In this document: positions 8,143 to 17,897 of the stretch, piece by piece
Layout: each line of letters begins with the position of its first letter
Position numbering within the stretch: the stretch's first letter is position 1
The notes under the pieces: model-generated
The model's input: the letters and a program-made list of their open reading frames with translations, nothing else
Told to the model about the DNA's origin: nothing
Databases searched by the model: none
Made by a program: the position numbers and the translations under genes
NCBI RefSeq assembly: GCF_001855565.1
Contig: NZ_MKCR01000003.1
Coordinates: 186,001 to 250,000, forward strand
Origin: Chromobacterium amazonense
GTDB lineage: Bacteria; Pseudomonadota; Gammaproteobacteria; Burkholderiales; Chromobacteriaceae
Direction of reading: 5' to 3'
DNA length: 64,000 nucleotides

Positions 8143-11100
8143 ATGTCTTACATTACCAAGCTGCGCGGTGGCATCGCTCTGTCACCGTTTCGTCTTGAAA
8201 AACTGCAAGCGGCAGCGGCCGATGCCGGTTTTAAGGATCTCGTCCTGACAGCCGAGTATTGGCATTTCGCGGAAAGCGACAGCGAATTGACGCTGGAGGA
8301 AGTCGGCGTGCTGGGCCAGTTGCTCAGCTACGGCGAACCGCCGCTGAGCGAGGAGCCGAGTGGCGAGCTGTTCCTGGTCACGCCGCGCCTGGGGACCTTG
8401 TCGCCATGGGCGTCCAAGGCGACCGACATCGCCCGGCACTGCGGTTTGCCAAACATCCGACGGATAGAACGCGGCACTGCATTCCGAATCCAGTCCGCCG
8501 ATAAATCTTCAAGTAAAGAGGCTCGCCACATCCTGGCGAGCCTCTTGCACGATAGGATGACAGAGACCGTTCTATCCTCGTTCGACGAGGTGGAAAAGCT
8601 GTTCGTCCATATCGACCCGCAACCGATGACCACGGTTGACGTGCTGAACGGCGGCCGCGCCGCGCTGGAGCAAGCCAACGCCGAATTGGGCCTGGCGCTG
8701 TCCGACGACGAGGTGGAATATCTGGTTGAGAACTTCATCAAGCTGAAACGCAATCCCAGCGACGTCGAACTGATGATGTTCGCCCAGGCCAACTCCGAGC
8801 ACTGCCGCCACAAGATCTTCAACGCTCAGTTCATCATCGATGGAGTAGAGCAGGGCAAATCGCTGTTCCGCATGATCCGCGACACCCATGACGCGAATCC
8901 GCAAGGCACGCTGGTGGCCTACAAGGACAACGCCTCGGTGATCGAGGGCGCGTTCATCGAGCGCTTCTACCCGCAACCGGGCAGCCACCAGTACGCCTAC
9001 ACCAGCGAACCCACCGACATCCTGATGAAGGTGGAAACGCACAATCATCCGACGGCGATTTCGCCGTTCCCCGGCGCATCCACCGGCAACGGCGGTGAAA
9101 TCCGGGACGAAGGCGCCACCGGGCGCGGCTCCCGCCCCAAGGCCGGCCTGACCGGCTTTACCGTGTCCAACCTGAATATCCCTGGCTTCAAGCAGCCGTG
9201 GGAGCTGTACCGCGACGAGCAGCCGGAATACGGCAAGCCGGGCCGCATCGCCTCGGCGCTGCAGATCATGCTGGAAGGCCCGATCGGCGGCGCGGCGTTC
9301 AACAACGAGTTTGGCCGCCCCAATCTGGCAGGCTACTTCCGCACCTTCGAGCATGAGTTCGGCGGCGAGATGCGCGGCTACCACAAGCCCATCATGCTGG
9401 CCGGCGGCCTGGGCAACATCCAGCAGCAGCAAATCCACAAGAACGAAATTCCGGAAGGCGCGTTGCTGATCCAGCTGGGCGGCCCGGGCTTGCTGATCGG
9501 CCTCGGCGGCGGCGCGGCGTCGTCCATGGACACCGGCGCCAACAGCGAGAATCTGGACTTCGACTCAGTGCAGCGCGGCAATCCGGAAATCGAACGCCGC
9601 TGCCAGGAAGTGATCGACCGCTGCTGGCAGCTGGGCGAAGCTAACCCCATCGTCTCCATTCATGACGTGGGCGCGGGGGGGCTGTCCAACGCCTTCCCGG
9701 AACTGGTGAACGACGCCGGCCGCGGCGCCATCTTCCACCTGCGCAAGGTGCATCTGGAAGAGAAGGGCATGACGCCGATGCAGATCTGGTCCAACGAGGC
9801 GCAGGAGCGCTACGTGATGGCCATTCTGCCGGAGGATTTGGACCGCTTCACCGCTATTTGCGAGCGAGAACGCTGTCCGTTCGCGGTCATGGGCGTGGCG
9901 ACCGACGACGGCCGCCTGCAGGTGCGCGACGACTACTTCGACAACAATCCGGTGGATATGCCGCTGGACGTGCTGCTGGGCAAGCCGCCGCGCATGACGC
10001 GCGACGCCAAGACCGTGGAGTCGCCATTCGAGGTGCTGGACGCCTCGCAGTATCCGCTGCGCGAAACCGCCTACCGCGTGCTGCGCCACCCCACCGTGGC
10101 CGACAAGTCCTTCCTGATCACCATCGGCGACCGCACTGTAGGCGGCATGACCGCGCGCGACCAGATGGTGGGGCGCTGGCAGGTGCCGGTGGCGGACGTG
10201 GCCGTCACCACCATGAGCTTCAACACCTATCGCGGCGAGGCGATGGCGATGGGCGAGCGCACGCCGTCTGCGCTGCTGAACGCGCCGGCTTCCGGCCGCA
10301 TGGCCATCGGCGAGGCGCTGACCAATATCGCCGCCGCCTTTGTCGGCCACCTGGGCAACGTCAAGCTGTCCGCTAACTGGATGGCGCCGGCCGGCCACCC
10401 GGGCGAGGACGCCAATCTGTACCGCACGGTGGAAGCGGTGTCCGAGTTGAGCCAGAGCCTGGGCGTCAGCATCCCGGTAGGCAAGGACTCGCTGTCGATG
10501 AAGACGGTATGGCAGCAGGACGGCGAGCAGAAGTCCGTTACCGCGCCGTTGTCGCTGGTGATTTCCGCCTTCTCCCCGGTTGAGGATGTGCGCAAGACCG
10601 TCACGCCGGAGCTGAAGGACGTGAAGGACAGCGACCTGATCCTGATCGATCTGGGTTACGGCCGCGGCCGCCTGGGCGGCTCCATCATGGGGCAGGTGTG
10701 GAAGGATATGCGCGGCCGTTCGCCGGACGTGGAGAACCCGCTGCAATTGTCCGCCTTCTTCAACACGGTGCAGTCGCTGCTGCGCGACGACATGTTGCTG
10801 GCCTACCATGATCGTTCCGACGGCGGCTTGTTCGCCACGCTGGCGGAAATGATGTTCGCCAGCCATATCGGCATCAGCGTGGACCTGCAAGAACTGGTGA
10901 TCGAGCGCCAGAACACCCAACGCATGATAGACGACTACGTGCCGCCGGCGCAGGAAGCCGCCACCCATGGCCGCATCATGCGCGTGCTGTTCTGCGAAGA
11001 GCTGGGCGCGGTGCTGCAGGTGAAGAAGTCCGACACCGCGGAAGTGATTTCCCGCTTCATGAAGGCCGGCATCGGCCGCGAGCTGTTCGTCATCGGCCGC

Positions 11101-12102
11101 ACCAACAGCTACGACCGCCTGGTGATTCGCCACAAGGGCAAGGATCTGTTCAGCGAGAGCCGCAGCGAGTTGTTCTGCGCCTGGTCGGAAACCAGCGCCC
11201 GCATGCAGCGCCTGCGCGACAATCCTGCCTGCGCCGACAGCGAACAATTGCTGCGCAGCCACGCCAAGTCGCGCGGCCTGTTCGCGCAGCTGTCGTTCGA
11301 CGTGCACGGCAATCCGGCCGCGCCGTACATTTCCACCGGCAAGCGTCCGCGCATGGCCATCCTGCGCGAGCAGGGCGTCAACGGGCAGCTGGAAATGGCC
11401 GCCGCCTTCGACCGCGCCGGCTTCGACGCAGTGGACGTGCACATGAGCGACATCATCGCCGGACGCGTCGCGCTGGCCGACTTCAAGGGCCTGGCCGCCT
11501 GCGGCGGCTTCAGCTACGGCGATGTGCTGGGCGCAGGCGAGGGCTGGGCCAAGAGCATCCTGCTCAACCCGCGCGCGCGCGACGAGTTCGAAGCCTTCTT
11601 CGGCCGCGGCGACACCTTCGCGCTGGGCGTGTGCAATGGTTGCCAGATGATGTCCAATCTGTCGGCCATCATCCCGGGCGCGGAGCACTGGCCCAAGTTC
11701 CGCCGCAACGCGTCGGAACAGTTCGAAGCGCGTTTCAGCATGGTGGAGGTGGTTGCCTCGCCTTCCATCTTCCTGTCCGACATGGCCGGCAGCCGCCTGC
11801 CGGTGGTGGTCAGCCATGGCGAGGGCCGCGCGGTGTTCGCGCCGGGCGCGCAGGACAAGGCGTTGACGGCGTTGCGCTACATCGACTTCGATGGCCGCGC
11901 CACCGAAACCTATCCGCTGAACCCGAACGGCTCGCCGCTGGGCGTCACCGGCGTCACCACGCCGGACGGCCGCTTCACCATCATGATGCCGCACCCGGAG
12001 CGGGTGTTCCGCACTGTGCAGAACAGCTGGCATCCGGCGGATTGGGGCGAAAACGGGGGCTGGTACCGCATGTTCGCCAGCGCGCGGCGCTGGGTGGGGT
12101 AA
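8143..12102 (+). CDS. purL: phosphoribosylformylglycinamidine synthase (FGAM synthetase, large single-chain form)
   Basis: A 1319-aa enzyme, close to the ~1295 residues of E. coli PurL, converting FGAR, glutamine and ATP to FGAM in de novo purine synthesis. The N-terminal PurS-like domain is followed by two ATP-grasp-like/AIRS halves ([58 protein letters not shown]). The C-terminal class I glutaminase has Cys in [12 protein letters not shown] and His/Glu in [13 protein letters not shown] 8143 starts the conserved N-terminus [10 protein letters not shown]; in-frame sequence further upstream lies in the glnB promoter region and was rejected. A 13-bp perfect hairpin lies inside the coding region at 8516-8546. 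Confidence 0.97.
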   Translation: MSYITKLRGGIALSPFRLEKLQAAAADAGFKDLVLTAEYWHFAESDSELTLEEVGVLGQLLSYGEPPLSEEPSGELFLVTPRLGTLSPWASKATDIARHCGLPNIRRIERGTAFRIQSADKSSSKEARHILASLLHDRMTETVLSSFDEVEKLFVHIDPQPMTTVDVLNGGRAALEQANAELGLALSDDEVEYLVENFIKLKRNPSDVELMMFAQANSEHCRHKIFNAQFIIDGVEQGKSLFRMIRDTHDANPQGTLVAYKDNASVIEGAFIERFYPQPGSHQYAYTSEPTDILMKVETHNHPTAISPFPGASTGNGGEIRDEGATGRGSRPKAGLTGFTVSNLNIPGFKQPWELYRDEQPEYGKPGRIASALQIMLEGPIGGAAFNNEFGRPNLAGYFRTFEHEFGGEMRGYHKPIMLAGGLGNIQQQQIHKNEIPEGALLIQLGGPGLLIGLGGGAASSMDTGANSENLDFDSVQRGNPEIERRCQEVIDRCWQLGEANPIVSIHDVGAGGLSNAFPELVNDAGRGAIFHLRKVHLEEKGMTPMQIWSNEAQERYVMAILPEDLDRFTAICERERCPFAVMGVATDDGRLQVRDDYFDNNPVDMPLDVLLGKPPRMTRDAKTVESPFEVLDASQYPLRETAYRVLRHPTVADKSFLITIGDRTVGGMTARDQMVGRWQVPVADVAVTTMSFNTYRGEAMAMGERTPSALLNAPASGRMAIGEALTNIAAAFVGHLGNVKLSANWMAPAGHPGEDANLYRTVEAVSELSQSLGVSIPVGKDSLSMKTVWQQDGEQKSVTAPLSLVISAFSPVEDVRKTVTPELKDVKDSDLILIDLGYGRGRLGGSIMGQVWKDMRGRSPDVENPLQLSAFFNTVQSLLRDDMLLAYHDRSDGGLFATLAEMMFASHIGISVDLQELVIERQNTQRMIDDYVPPAQEAATHGRIMRVLFCEELGAVLQVKKSDTAEVISRFMKAGIGRELFVIGRTNSYDRLVIRHKGKDLFSESRSELFCAWSETSARMQRLRDNPACADSEQLLRSHAKSRGLFAQLSFDVHGNPAAPYISTGKRPRMAILREQGVNGQLEMAAAFDRAGFDAVDVHMSDIIAGRVALADFKGLAACGGFSYGDVLGAGEGWAKSILLNPRARDEFEAFFGRGDTFALGVCNGCQMMSNLSAIIPGAEHWPKFRRNASEQFEARFSMVEVVASPSIFLSDMAGSRLPVVVSHGEGRAVFAPGAQDKALTALRYIDFDGRATETYPLNPNGSPLGVTGVTTPDGRFTIMMPHPERVFRTVQNSWHPADWGENGGWYRMFASARRWVG
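8516..8546 (+). other. perfect 13-bp inverted repeat inside purL
   Basis: The arms AAGAGGCTCGCCA and TGGCGAGCCTCTT flank a 5-base loop CATCC. They fall in codons for the linker [12 protein letters not shown] before the conserved HDRM segment. No U-tract follows, so it is unlikely to be a standard terminator. Confidence 0.7.
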
Positions 12103-12116
12103 GCCCGACTCGCATG

Positions 12117-12149
12117 CAAAACGGAAGCCCTCGGGCTTCCGTTTTTTTT
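12117..12149. terminator. bidirectional intrinsic terminator between purL and tsaC
   Basis: The arms ACGGAAGCCC and GGGCTTCCGT are preceded by A residues and followed by a T8 run. The two flanking genes are convergent, so it can serve both. Confidence 0.92.
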
Positions 12150-12154
12150 GGGGC

Positions 12155-13111
12155 TTAGCCTAGTGGCCGGGCAGCGCGCAGCAGGCGGTCGCGCACCGCG
12201 CGCCAAGCGGGCTCGTCAGGAGGCAGAACCACCAGCACGGATGAGCAGCGGCTGCCATCGGCCTCGTGCAAGGCGGCGTACAGCGCCTGGGCATAGGCGT
12301 CAGGAGTGGACGGCATTTGCCGGAACCATGCCGGCGCCGTGCTTGGCGCGTCGATAGCCAGCACTGCGCATTCCTGCCACAGCACAGCGGAGGATTCGGC
12401 CTCCTTCCGCTCTATCCGGTAGCAAGGCTGGCGCGGCGAGTAGTGCAAGGCCAGGTTGCCAGGCACGCGCGGCGCGTCGGGCGCCGCCTTTTCCGCCAGA
12501 TCAAGATAGGGCGCCAGCATGTCGGCGCTAATGGCACCGGGCCGCAGAATGGCTGGGCGCGGGCCGCTGAGATCGAGAATGGTCGATTCAATGCCTACCG
12601 CGCAGGGGCCGCCGTCCAGCACGGCTGCTATCTGCCCTTCCAGATGCGAGCGCACATGTTCCGCCGTGGTGGGGCTGATGCGGCAGAACGGATTGGCCGA
12701 AGGCGCGGCAACCGGCCTTTGCAGCCGGTCCAATACCTGCTGCAGTAAGGGATGGTTTGACCAGCGCAGGGCGACGGTATCCTGGCCGGCGTTGATGATG
12801 GCGGGCACGTCGCTTCTGGCCGGCAGCACCAGAGTCAAGGGGCCGGGCCAGAAGCGCTCGATCACCGGCCAGGCAGGGTCGGGCACGCTGGCAGCCCAGT
12901 TCATCAAGTGACCCAGTCCTGGCAGGTGGACGATCAGCGGATGGTCGGCCGGCCGGTTCTTGGCGCGGAAAATCGCCGCGACGGCCTCGGGATTGGTGGC
13001 GTCGCCGGCCAGGCCGTAAACGGTTTCCGTAGGCAAGGCAACCAGTTGCCCCTGGCGCAACAGCGAGGCGGCCAGATCCAGGTCTTCGGGTGTAGGGTGA
13101 AGGGACTTCAT
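12155..13111 (-). CDS. tsaC: L-threonylcarbamoyladenylate synthase, Sua5 type
   Basis: A 318-aa Sua5/YciO/YrdC-family protein that makes threonylcarbamoyl-AMP from threonine, bicarbonate and ATP for the t6A37 modification of ANN-decoding tRNAs. The N-terminal YrdC domain shows LPTETVYGLAGDA and KNRPADHPLIVHL, and the nucleotide-binding VAAPSANPFCRISPTTAEHV. The extra hundred C-terminal residues form the Sua5 domain, with the linker LAPYLDLAEKAAPDAPRVPGNLALHYSPRQP. This makes it Sua5 rather than the shorter TsaC. It lies 15 bases downstream of the DUF6671 gene on the same strand and may be co-transcribed with the dab operon. Confidence 0.92.
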   Translation of the reverse strand: MKSLHPTPEDLDLAASLLRQGQLVALPTETVYGLAGDATNPEAVAAIFRAKNRPADHPLIVHLPGLGHLMNWAASVPDPAWPVIERFWPGPLTLVLPARSDVPAIINAGQDTVALRWSNHPLLQQVLDRLQRPVAAPSANPFCRISPTTAEHVRSHLEGQIAAVLDGGPCAVGIESTILDLSGPRPAILRPGAISADMLAPYLDLAEKAAPDAPRVPGNLALHYSPRQPCYRIERKEAESSAVLWQECAVLAIDAPSTAPAWFRQMPSTPDAYAQALYAALHEADGSRCSSVLVVLPPDEPAWRAVRDRLLRAARPLG

Positions 13112-13125
13112 ATTTCTCTATCGCG

Positions 13126-13941
13126 TTAGGGATTGCAGACGTCGCAATATTGCGGCGAGACCGGCGCGCCCAGCGTTTCCTGGCGCATGGCCAGGCAACA
13201 GGGGCATTGCCAGCGGCGAACGCCAGGCTGCCGGGTGGGTGCGCCGCAGTCCTGGCATGGCGCGCCAGCGAGCGGGGCGATTTCGCCGAAGCCCGGCACG
13301 CCGCAATCCGGGCATGGACTGGCCAGCCGAGCGGCCAGCTTTTCCGCGCAGCGGGCGATCATGGCCATCCGGGTGGGGTTGCGATGGGCGCGCATATCGG
13401 TTTCCAGATGCAGCGGACCCGCCGCCAGGTGCGTTTCCAGGTGCGTGCGCAGCGCGCGCTCGTCGCGCAGCGATTTATCAAACGCCGGCTCGCCGGGCCG
13501 GCCGACGATCAGGCCGTGCGCGGGGAAATCGGCCTGGCGCAACAGCTCGGGCAGGCCGTCCAGGCCATTCAGCATCCAGTGGCGGTAATGGGTTTCCGGC
13601 CCGCTGATCCATGCTTCCACCGCGTATTCGCGCGCCGCGTCCCAATAAACCAGCAGCTCCGTCGCCCAGGCGCAGCTGCCCAGCCAGGGATCGCCGCCGA
13701 AGCTGCCTTCGCTGCCGATGCCATGCGGCAGCCCGCTGATCTCGCAGGCCAGCTTGGCCTTGGCCAGGGCCGCGTCGCGCTGGCTGCCGGCGCGCGGCGT
13801 CTCCCCGGTGAATGTGCCCAGGCTGTCGGTATCGAAGCTATCCACCAGGGCGACTTGCCAGCCGATGCCGGCCAGAGCGGGCCCCAGCGCCGCCTGCTTG
13901 CCATGGAGGGTCAACAGCGCGGCCTTGCGATCAAGCATCAT
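13126..13941 (-). CDS. DUF6671-type protein with C-terminal zinc ribbons, third gene of dab operon
   Basis: About 271 aa; function unknown. The N-terminal part contains conserved-looking charged and Gly-rich stretches (DSFDTDSLGTFTGETPR, GSEGSFGGDPWLG). The C-terminus carries several CxxC pairs (CPDCG, CQDCG, CPCC, CDVC), typical of two zinc ribbons. ATG 13941 has a GGAGG site 8-12 bases upstream and overlaps the stop codon of dabA by 11 bases, so translation is probably coupled. A second in-frame ATG at 13938 is possible. The DUF6671 name is from memory of the family. The position suggests an accessory role in bicarbonate uptake, which is inference. Confidence 0.65.
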   Translation of the reverse strand: MMLDRKAALLTLHGKQAALGPALAGIGWQVALVDSFDTDSLGTFTGETPRAGSQRDAALAKAKLACEISGLPHGIGSEGSFGGDPWLGSCAWATELLVYWDAAREYAVEAWISGPETHYRHWMLNGLDGLPELLRQADFPAHGLIVGRPGEPAFDKSLRDERALRTHLETHLAAGPLHLETDMRAHRNPTRMAMIARCAEKLAARLASPCPDCGVPGFGEIAPLAGAPCQDCGAPTRQPGVRRWQCPCCLAMRQETLGAPVSPQYCDVCNP

Positions 13942-16309
13942 GCCGCCAGCCTCCATCGGCATGCCAGCGCAGCGGCGTCTCGCCATGCACACAGTACAGA
14001 TGCAGCCAGCCGTTTTCGATCAACTGCTTTGGTAGCGGCTGGCGGGACAGGGCGGCGGCCAGCTTGTCCGGCGGGGCGTCGATGCAGGCCGCCAGCCGCA
14101 GCGGCGCATGGCGCAGGTGCTGGCCATCGTGCACGGATTGCCAGGACAGGCCGATGCGCAAGTCGCCGCTATTGCCTTCGAACACGCCGATGCGGCCGCC
14201 CACCACATTGTGCAGCAGCTTGTTGCCGCTGCCGAAGCGGCGCGGATCAACGGTGGAGGCGAAATACTGCATATTGATCCAGTGCGCCACCACCATGGGC
14301 GCGGCCAGAATGGCTTCCAGTCCTTTTCCATCCGCGTCTTCGCGCCAGTTGTAATCATGCAGGAAGGCGCGGCCTTGCAGGTCCAGGCGGCTGGTCTTGC
14401 CGCGCGGCGCCGCGATGAACAGCGCATTGCCGGCCAGCGCCCATTCCGGGCGCGTTTCCGCCCAGTCATCGCCTTTTTGCCGCATTTTTTGCAGCAAGGC
14501 CTGATCGCCGAGGCTGGCGTCCAGATTGACCGCCGGCGCGCGCCGCTGCCTGGCCAGTGCGGCGGCGTCGCGCAATTGCGCCTCAAGCGCGGGCAGGCGG
14601 GCGCGGACATCGGCCGCCAGCGCATCGGTGTCCAGCAGCAGAATTTCATCGCTGTGCGTCAGGTGCAGCGCCGGCAGGAAAACGGTATCCGCCGGGACGG
14701 GCTGGCCTTGCTCGGCCAGCAGCGCGCGCAGCGCGGGATCGTTCAACCAGCTGGCCAGCAGGCGGACATGCTGGTGGCCGCCATGGCCGCCGCAGGCGCC
14801 GCATTGCAGCGCGGCGGCTTGCGGATTATTGCTGGCGTGGCTGGCGTGGCCGGTCAACAGCACCCAGGGCGCAAGTTCACCATTCAGCCCCATCGCCGGC
14901 AGCAAGCCCGCCGCCAGCTTGGCCTTCTGCTCCAAGGGCAGCGAGGCTTGCGGCACAGGGGCAGCGCTGTGCCGGCTCAGCCATGGGTCCAGATCCGGCA
15001 GCTGGGCCTGGCGCGCGCGCGGCAGGCTGCGGCGGGCCAGGATGGCGATTTTGCCCAGACCCATGCTTTCCACCAGAGCGAAACCGGCGGCGGGGGAGCG
15101 TTGGAAGTTTTGCCACCCGCTGCGCCGCGCCGGACGCGGTTGGGAGGCAGGCGAGGTGGCTTCCCAGGCAGGGCCAAGCAGGACCGGGAGGCGCGGTTGA
15201 GCGAATTCGCTGCCTGGCGGCCGGTAGGCCAGCGGCAGGCCGAAAAAGCCGGCGAAGCCGTGGGTGCGGCATGCGGGAATGGTTTCTTCCAGCGCGCGGC
15301 GCAGCGGCTCCGAGCGCACATCGATGCAGAATACGGCTTGCATGGCCGGGCGCGTACCGGTTTGCGCCGGCGAGGGGCGGCATAGCGCTTGCGTCAGCGG
15401 CAAGTGTAGGGACAGCTCGTGCGCGCGCTGCCAGACTGCGGCAAACGGGTTGGCGCGGCAGTCTCCATGATGTTGCCATGCATGGCGCCAAGACGCCCAG
15501 GCGCTGCCGGCGTCGCGCCGGCCATCGTCCAGCAGGCATTCCCAGGCCAGCTGGATGGCCAGGAGTTCTGGCAAGTGCCTGTCGCTCTCGCCCGCCAGCT
15601 GGGCTTGCCAGGCGAGATAGGCGCACCAGCCGGCCCAGCCATTGTTGCGCATCAACAGCGCTTGCAGCCACGGCGCGGCCCAGTCGGCATCCGGCTGCAA
15701 CTGGGCGATGCCGGATACCAGCATGGACTCGGCATCGGCAGGCAGACGTATCGCGTGCTGTCGCAAACGTTCCCGCATTTGCTGCGATGCGGTCAAACCA
15801 TAGGGATGGCGCATCTGCTCCCGCCAGGCGGCGTAAAACCCCTGCTCGTGCGACAAGTGCCAGTTGGCCTGGTCGCGATCGAACCATGCGGCGCAATACT
15901 GGCTGATCTGCTGAATGACGACACCGGTCCAGCGCTGCGCGCTCATCGGCCCGGCAGGGGCGGGGCAGAGCTCGGTAAGAAGGAGGGGCGCCGCAGGGGG
16001 CGTGAAAGACTGGCGCGCCCGTTCCAGCCAGGTTTCCAGCGAATCGGTGCAGCCAGCCTCGTTCAGCGCGGCCTGCAAGGCATCGCGAGTGATTTCGCCG
16101 CTGCGCCAAGCGGCCAGGTATTCGCTTTGCGGCAGATGCAGCGGGCTGTTGGCCACATGAAGCAGGTTATCGGCCGCCTGCTTGAAGGAGCGATCGCGCA
16201 AACCCCAGTAAGGCGAGCTGGCCACCAGGCTGTCCAAGGGCCAGGATGGGGCAATGGCGGATAGGGCCTGTTCCACAGCCTGCTGCCATGGCGAGGCGAG
16301 TTTAGTCAT
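13931..16309 (-). CDS. dabA: inorganic carbon transporter subunit DabA (UPF0753/DUF2309)
   Basis: A 792-aa DabA homologue. Family work describes DabA as a carbonic-anhydrase-like cytoplasmic subunit that, with membrane DabB, accumulates inorganic carbon using the ion gradient. The zinc-site pattern is visible: Cys and Asp in AVFCIDVRSE, then His in LTGHASHASN and Cys in QCGACGGHGGHQH. The C-terminal half has the conserved FLHDYNWREDADG and VAHWINMQYFASTVD and GSGNKLLHNVVGG segments. Its start overlaps the end of dabB by 8 bases, and its end overlaps the DUF6671 gene. Confidence 0.92.
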   Translation of the reverse strand: MTKLASPWQQAVEQALSAIAPSWPLDSLVASSPYWGLRDRSFKQAADNLLHVANSPLHLPQSEYLAAWRSGEITRDALQAALNEAGCTDSLETWLERARQSFTPPAAPLLLTELCPAPAGPMSAQRWTGVVIQQISQYCAAWFDRDQANWHLSHEQGFYAAWREQMRHPYGLTASQQMRERLRQHAIRLPADAESMLVSGIAQLQPDADWAAPWLQALLMRNNGWAGWCAYLAWQAQLAGESDRHLPELLAIQLAWECLLDDGRRDAGSAWASWRHAWQHHGDCRANPFAAVWQRAHELSLHLPLTQALCRPSPAQTGTRPAMQAVFCIDVRSEPLRRALEETIPACRTHGFAGFFGLPLAYRPPGSEFAQPRLPVLLGPAWEATSPASQPRPARRSGWQNFQRSPAAGFALVESMGLGKIAILARRSLPRARQAQLPDLDPWLSRHSAAPVPQASLPLEQKAKLAAGLLPAMGLNGELAPWVLLTGHASHASNNPQAAALQCGACGGHGGHQHVRLLASWLNDPALRALLAEQGQPVPADTVFLPALHLTHSDEILLLDTDALAADVRARLPALEAQLRDAAALARQRRAPAVNLDASLGDQALLQKMRQKGDDWAETRPEWALAGNALFIAAPRGKTSRLDLQGRAFLHDYNWREDADGKGLEAILAAPMVVAHWINMQYFASTVDPRRFGSGNKLLHNVVGGRIGVFEGNSGDLRIGLSWQSVHDGQHLRHAPLRLAACIDAPPDKLAAALSRQPLPKQLIENGWLHLYCVHGETPLRWHADGGWRHDA

Positions 16310-17801
16310 GGCGGCCTCCTTTCAGCGACAGTTGCCAGGATGGGGTCGGAGTCTGCTGCCGGGGCTGGCGCCAGGCGAGCATGCACCACCATTCGTCGAG
16401 ATGAAAACCGGCGAAGGCATGCGGATAGAGCCGCCGCGCCAGCCAGCCTTGCGGGTGGCGCAGCAATTCGCCCTGCAGCAGGAAGGCCGCGGCAAAAATC
16501 GCGCCAAGCAGCCATTGGCTCCACGCCGCGGGGGGCTGCCCGTGCCACGGCAGCGCCAGCGCCGCCAACGCATGCAGCAGCAGATAGGATTGGCACAGCG
16601 CCAGCGTCGCCAACAGGCCCGCCGGGCCGCGCAGCAACACGCCCATGCCCAGCCCCATGCATAGCCAGAACAAAGGCGGCACCGTTGCGGCCGGCAGCCA
16701 GCGTTGCCACAGCCATTGCGAAACGGCCAGCGCCAATACGGCCAGCGCGCCGCGAGCAAGGTGCGCTGGCAGGCTGTCGGCTTCGTCTCCGCCGGCCAGG
16801 CGCAGCGCGGCGCTGTCGCGCACGGCGTTTCCTGCGCTCAGAAAGGCATGCGCCTTATACAGCGAATGGGCCAGCAAGTGCAGCAGCGCCAGCGAATACA
16901 GGCCCATGCCGATTTCCAGCAGCATGAAACCCATCTGGGCGCAGGTGGACCATGCCAGCCGCAGCTTGACGCTGATGCGAGTCAGCATCACCAGGCAGCA
17001 CACTGCCGCGCTCAGGCCGCCCCACAGCATCAGCAACGCATTGGCGGCGGGCGCGGTTTGCAGCAAGGGCGCCGCCTTGATCAGCACGATGCCGCCCAGG
17101 TTCACCACGCCGGCATGCAACAGGGCGGAAATCGGCGTGGGCGCTTCCATCACCTGGGTCAGCCAGCCGTGGAAGGGCAACTGGGCGGTCTTGATGCCCG
17201 CCGCAGCCACTAGCAATACGACAGCCAGCGTGGCGTAGCCATGGTTTTCGATCGAGATCGGCGCCGTTGCGGCTGCCGTCAGGTCCAAACTGCCGCCGGC
17301 GCTGATCCAGGAGAGTCCGGCGGCGATCAGCAGAAGCTCCGCCAGCCGGCTGGCGCGCCATTCTCGCCGCGCCGCCAGCTGGGCGGCAGGCCGGCCGGGG
17401 TAAAAGGTCAGCAGCGTTTGCAGCGCCAGGCTGCACACTATCCACGCCGCCAGCATCGGCAAAAGATGGTTGCCTTGGACGACCAAGGTGACGGAAGCCA
17501 GCAAGCATCCCAGCGCGCGCAGGAAACGGTGCTGGCCGGGTTCGCCTTGCATGTAGCGGCGTGAATAGCGCAGCACCATCCAGCCCAGTAGCTGAATCAG
17601 CGCCTGCATCAGCCAGGCAGCGGCGAACCAGGGCGCAGATGGAGCAAACCAAGCTAAAGGCAACAGCAACAAGCCGCCGCAGAGGGCGGCCGCTTCCGCC
17701 GCCCGCCAATGCGCGCGCAGGACATGGCCAGGCCAGAAAGTCGGCAACAACCAAGCCGCGGCGATGGCCATCGGCAGGGCCGCGAGCGGGTCAAGGGGCA
17801 T
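16302..17801 (-). CDS. dabB: inorganic carbon transporter subunit DabB (NADH-quinone oxidoreductase L-like)
   Basis: A 499-aa polytopic membrane protein of the MrpA/NuoL superfamily. A core with PTPISALLHAGVVNLGGIVLIKAAPL and a Lys/His-containing helix LLAHSLYKAHAFLSAGNAV is typical of ion-translocating antiporter-like subunits. With DabA directly downstream it forms the two-gene DAB carbon-accumulation complex. It is not part of a respiratory complex I cluster. It is divergent from a LysR-type regulator across a short AT-rich gap, the probable shared control region. Confidence 0.9.
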   Translation of the reverse strand: MPLDPLAALPMAIAAAWLLPTFWPGHVLRAHWRAAEAAALCGGLLLLPLAWFAPSAPWFAAAWLMQALIQLLGWMVLRYSRRYMQGEPGQHRFLRALGCLLASVTLVVQGNHLLPMLAAWIVCSLALQTLLTFYPGRPAAQLAARREWRASRLAELLLIAAGLSWISAGGSLDLTAAATAPISIENHGYATLAVVLLVAAAGIKTAQLPFHGWLTQVMEAPTPISALLHAGVVNLGGIVLIKAAPLLQTAPAANALLMLWGGLSAAVCCLVMLTRISVKLRLAWSTCAQMGFMLLEIGMGLYSLALLHLLAHSLYKAHAFLSAGNAVRDSAALRLAGGDEADSLPAHLARGALAVLALAVSQWLWQRWLPAATVPPLFWLCMGLGMGVLLRGPAGLLATLALCQSYLLLHALAALALPWHGQPPAAWSQWLLGAIFAAAFLLQGELLRHPQGWLARRLYPHAFAGFHLDEWWCMLAWRQPRQQTPTPSWQLSLKGGRHD

Positions 17802-17897
17802 GATGGGCTCCGTTTTTTATCCTGCTTGAACTTTGCCCGATGGATTGTGTTCAGTAAAATAGATTAAATATTAGTTTTTATTCTTTTATATAGAACG

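Noticed and set aside
9565-12033. Very long open frame antisense to purL (over 800 codons)
   Set aside because: It is a high-GC shadow of purL. The product is rich in His, Arg, Ala and Gln with no recognisable domain, and purL itself is certain.
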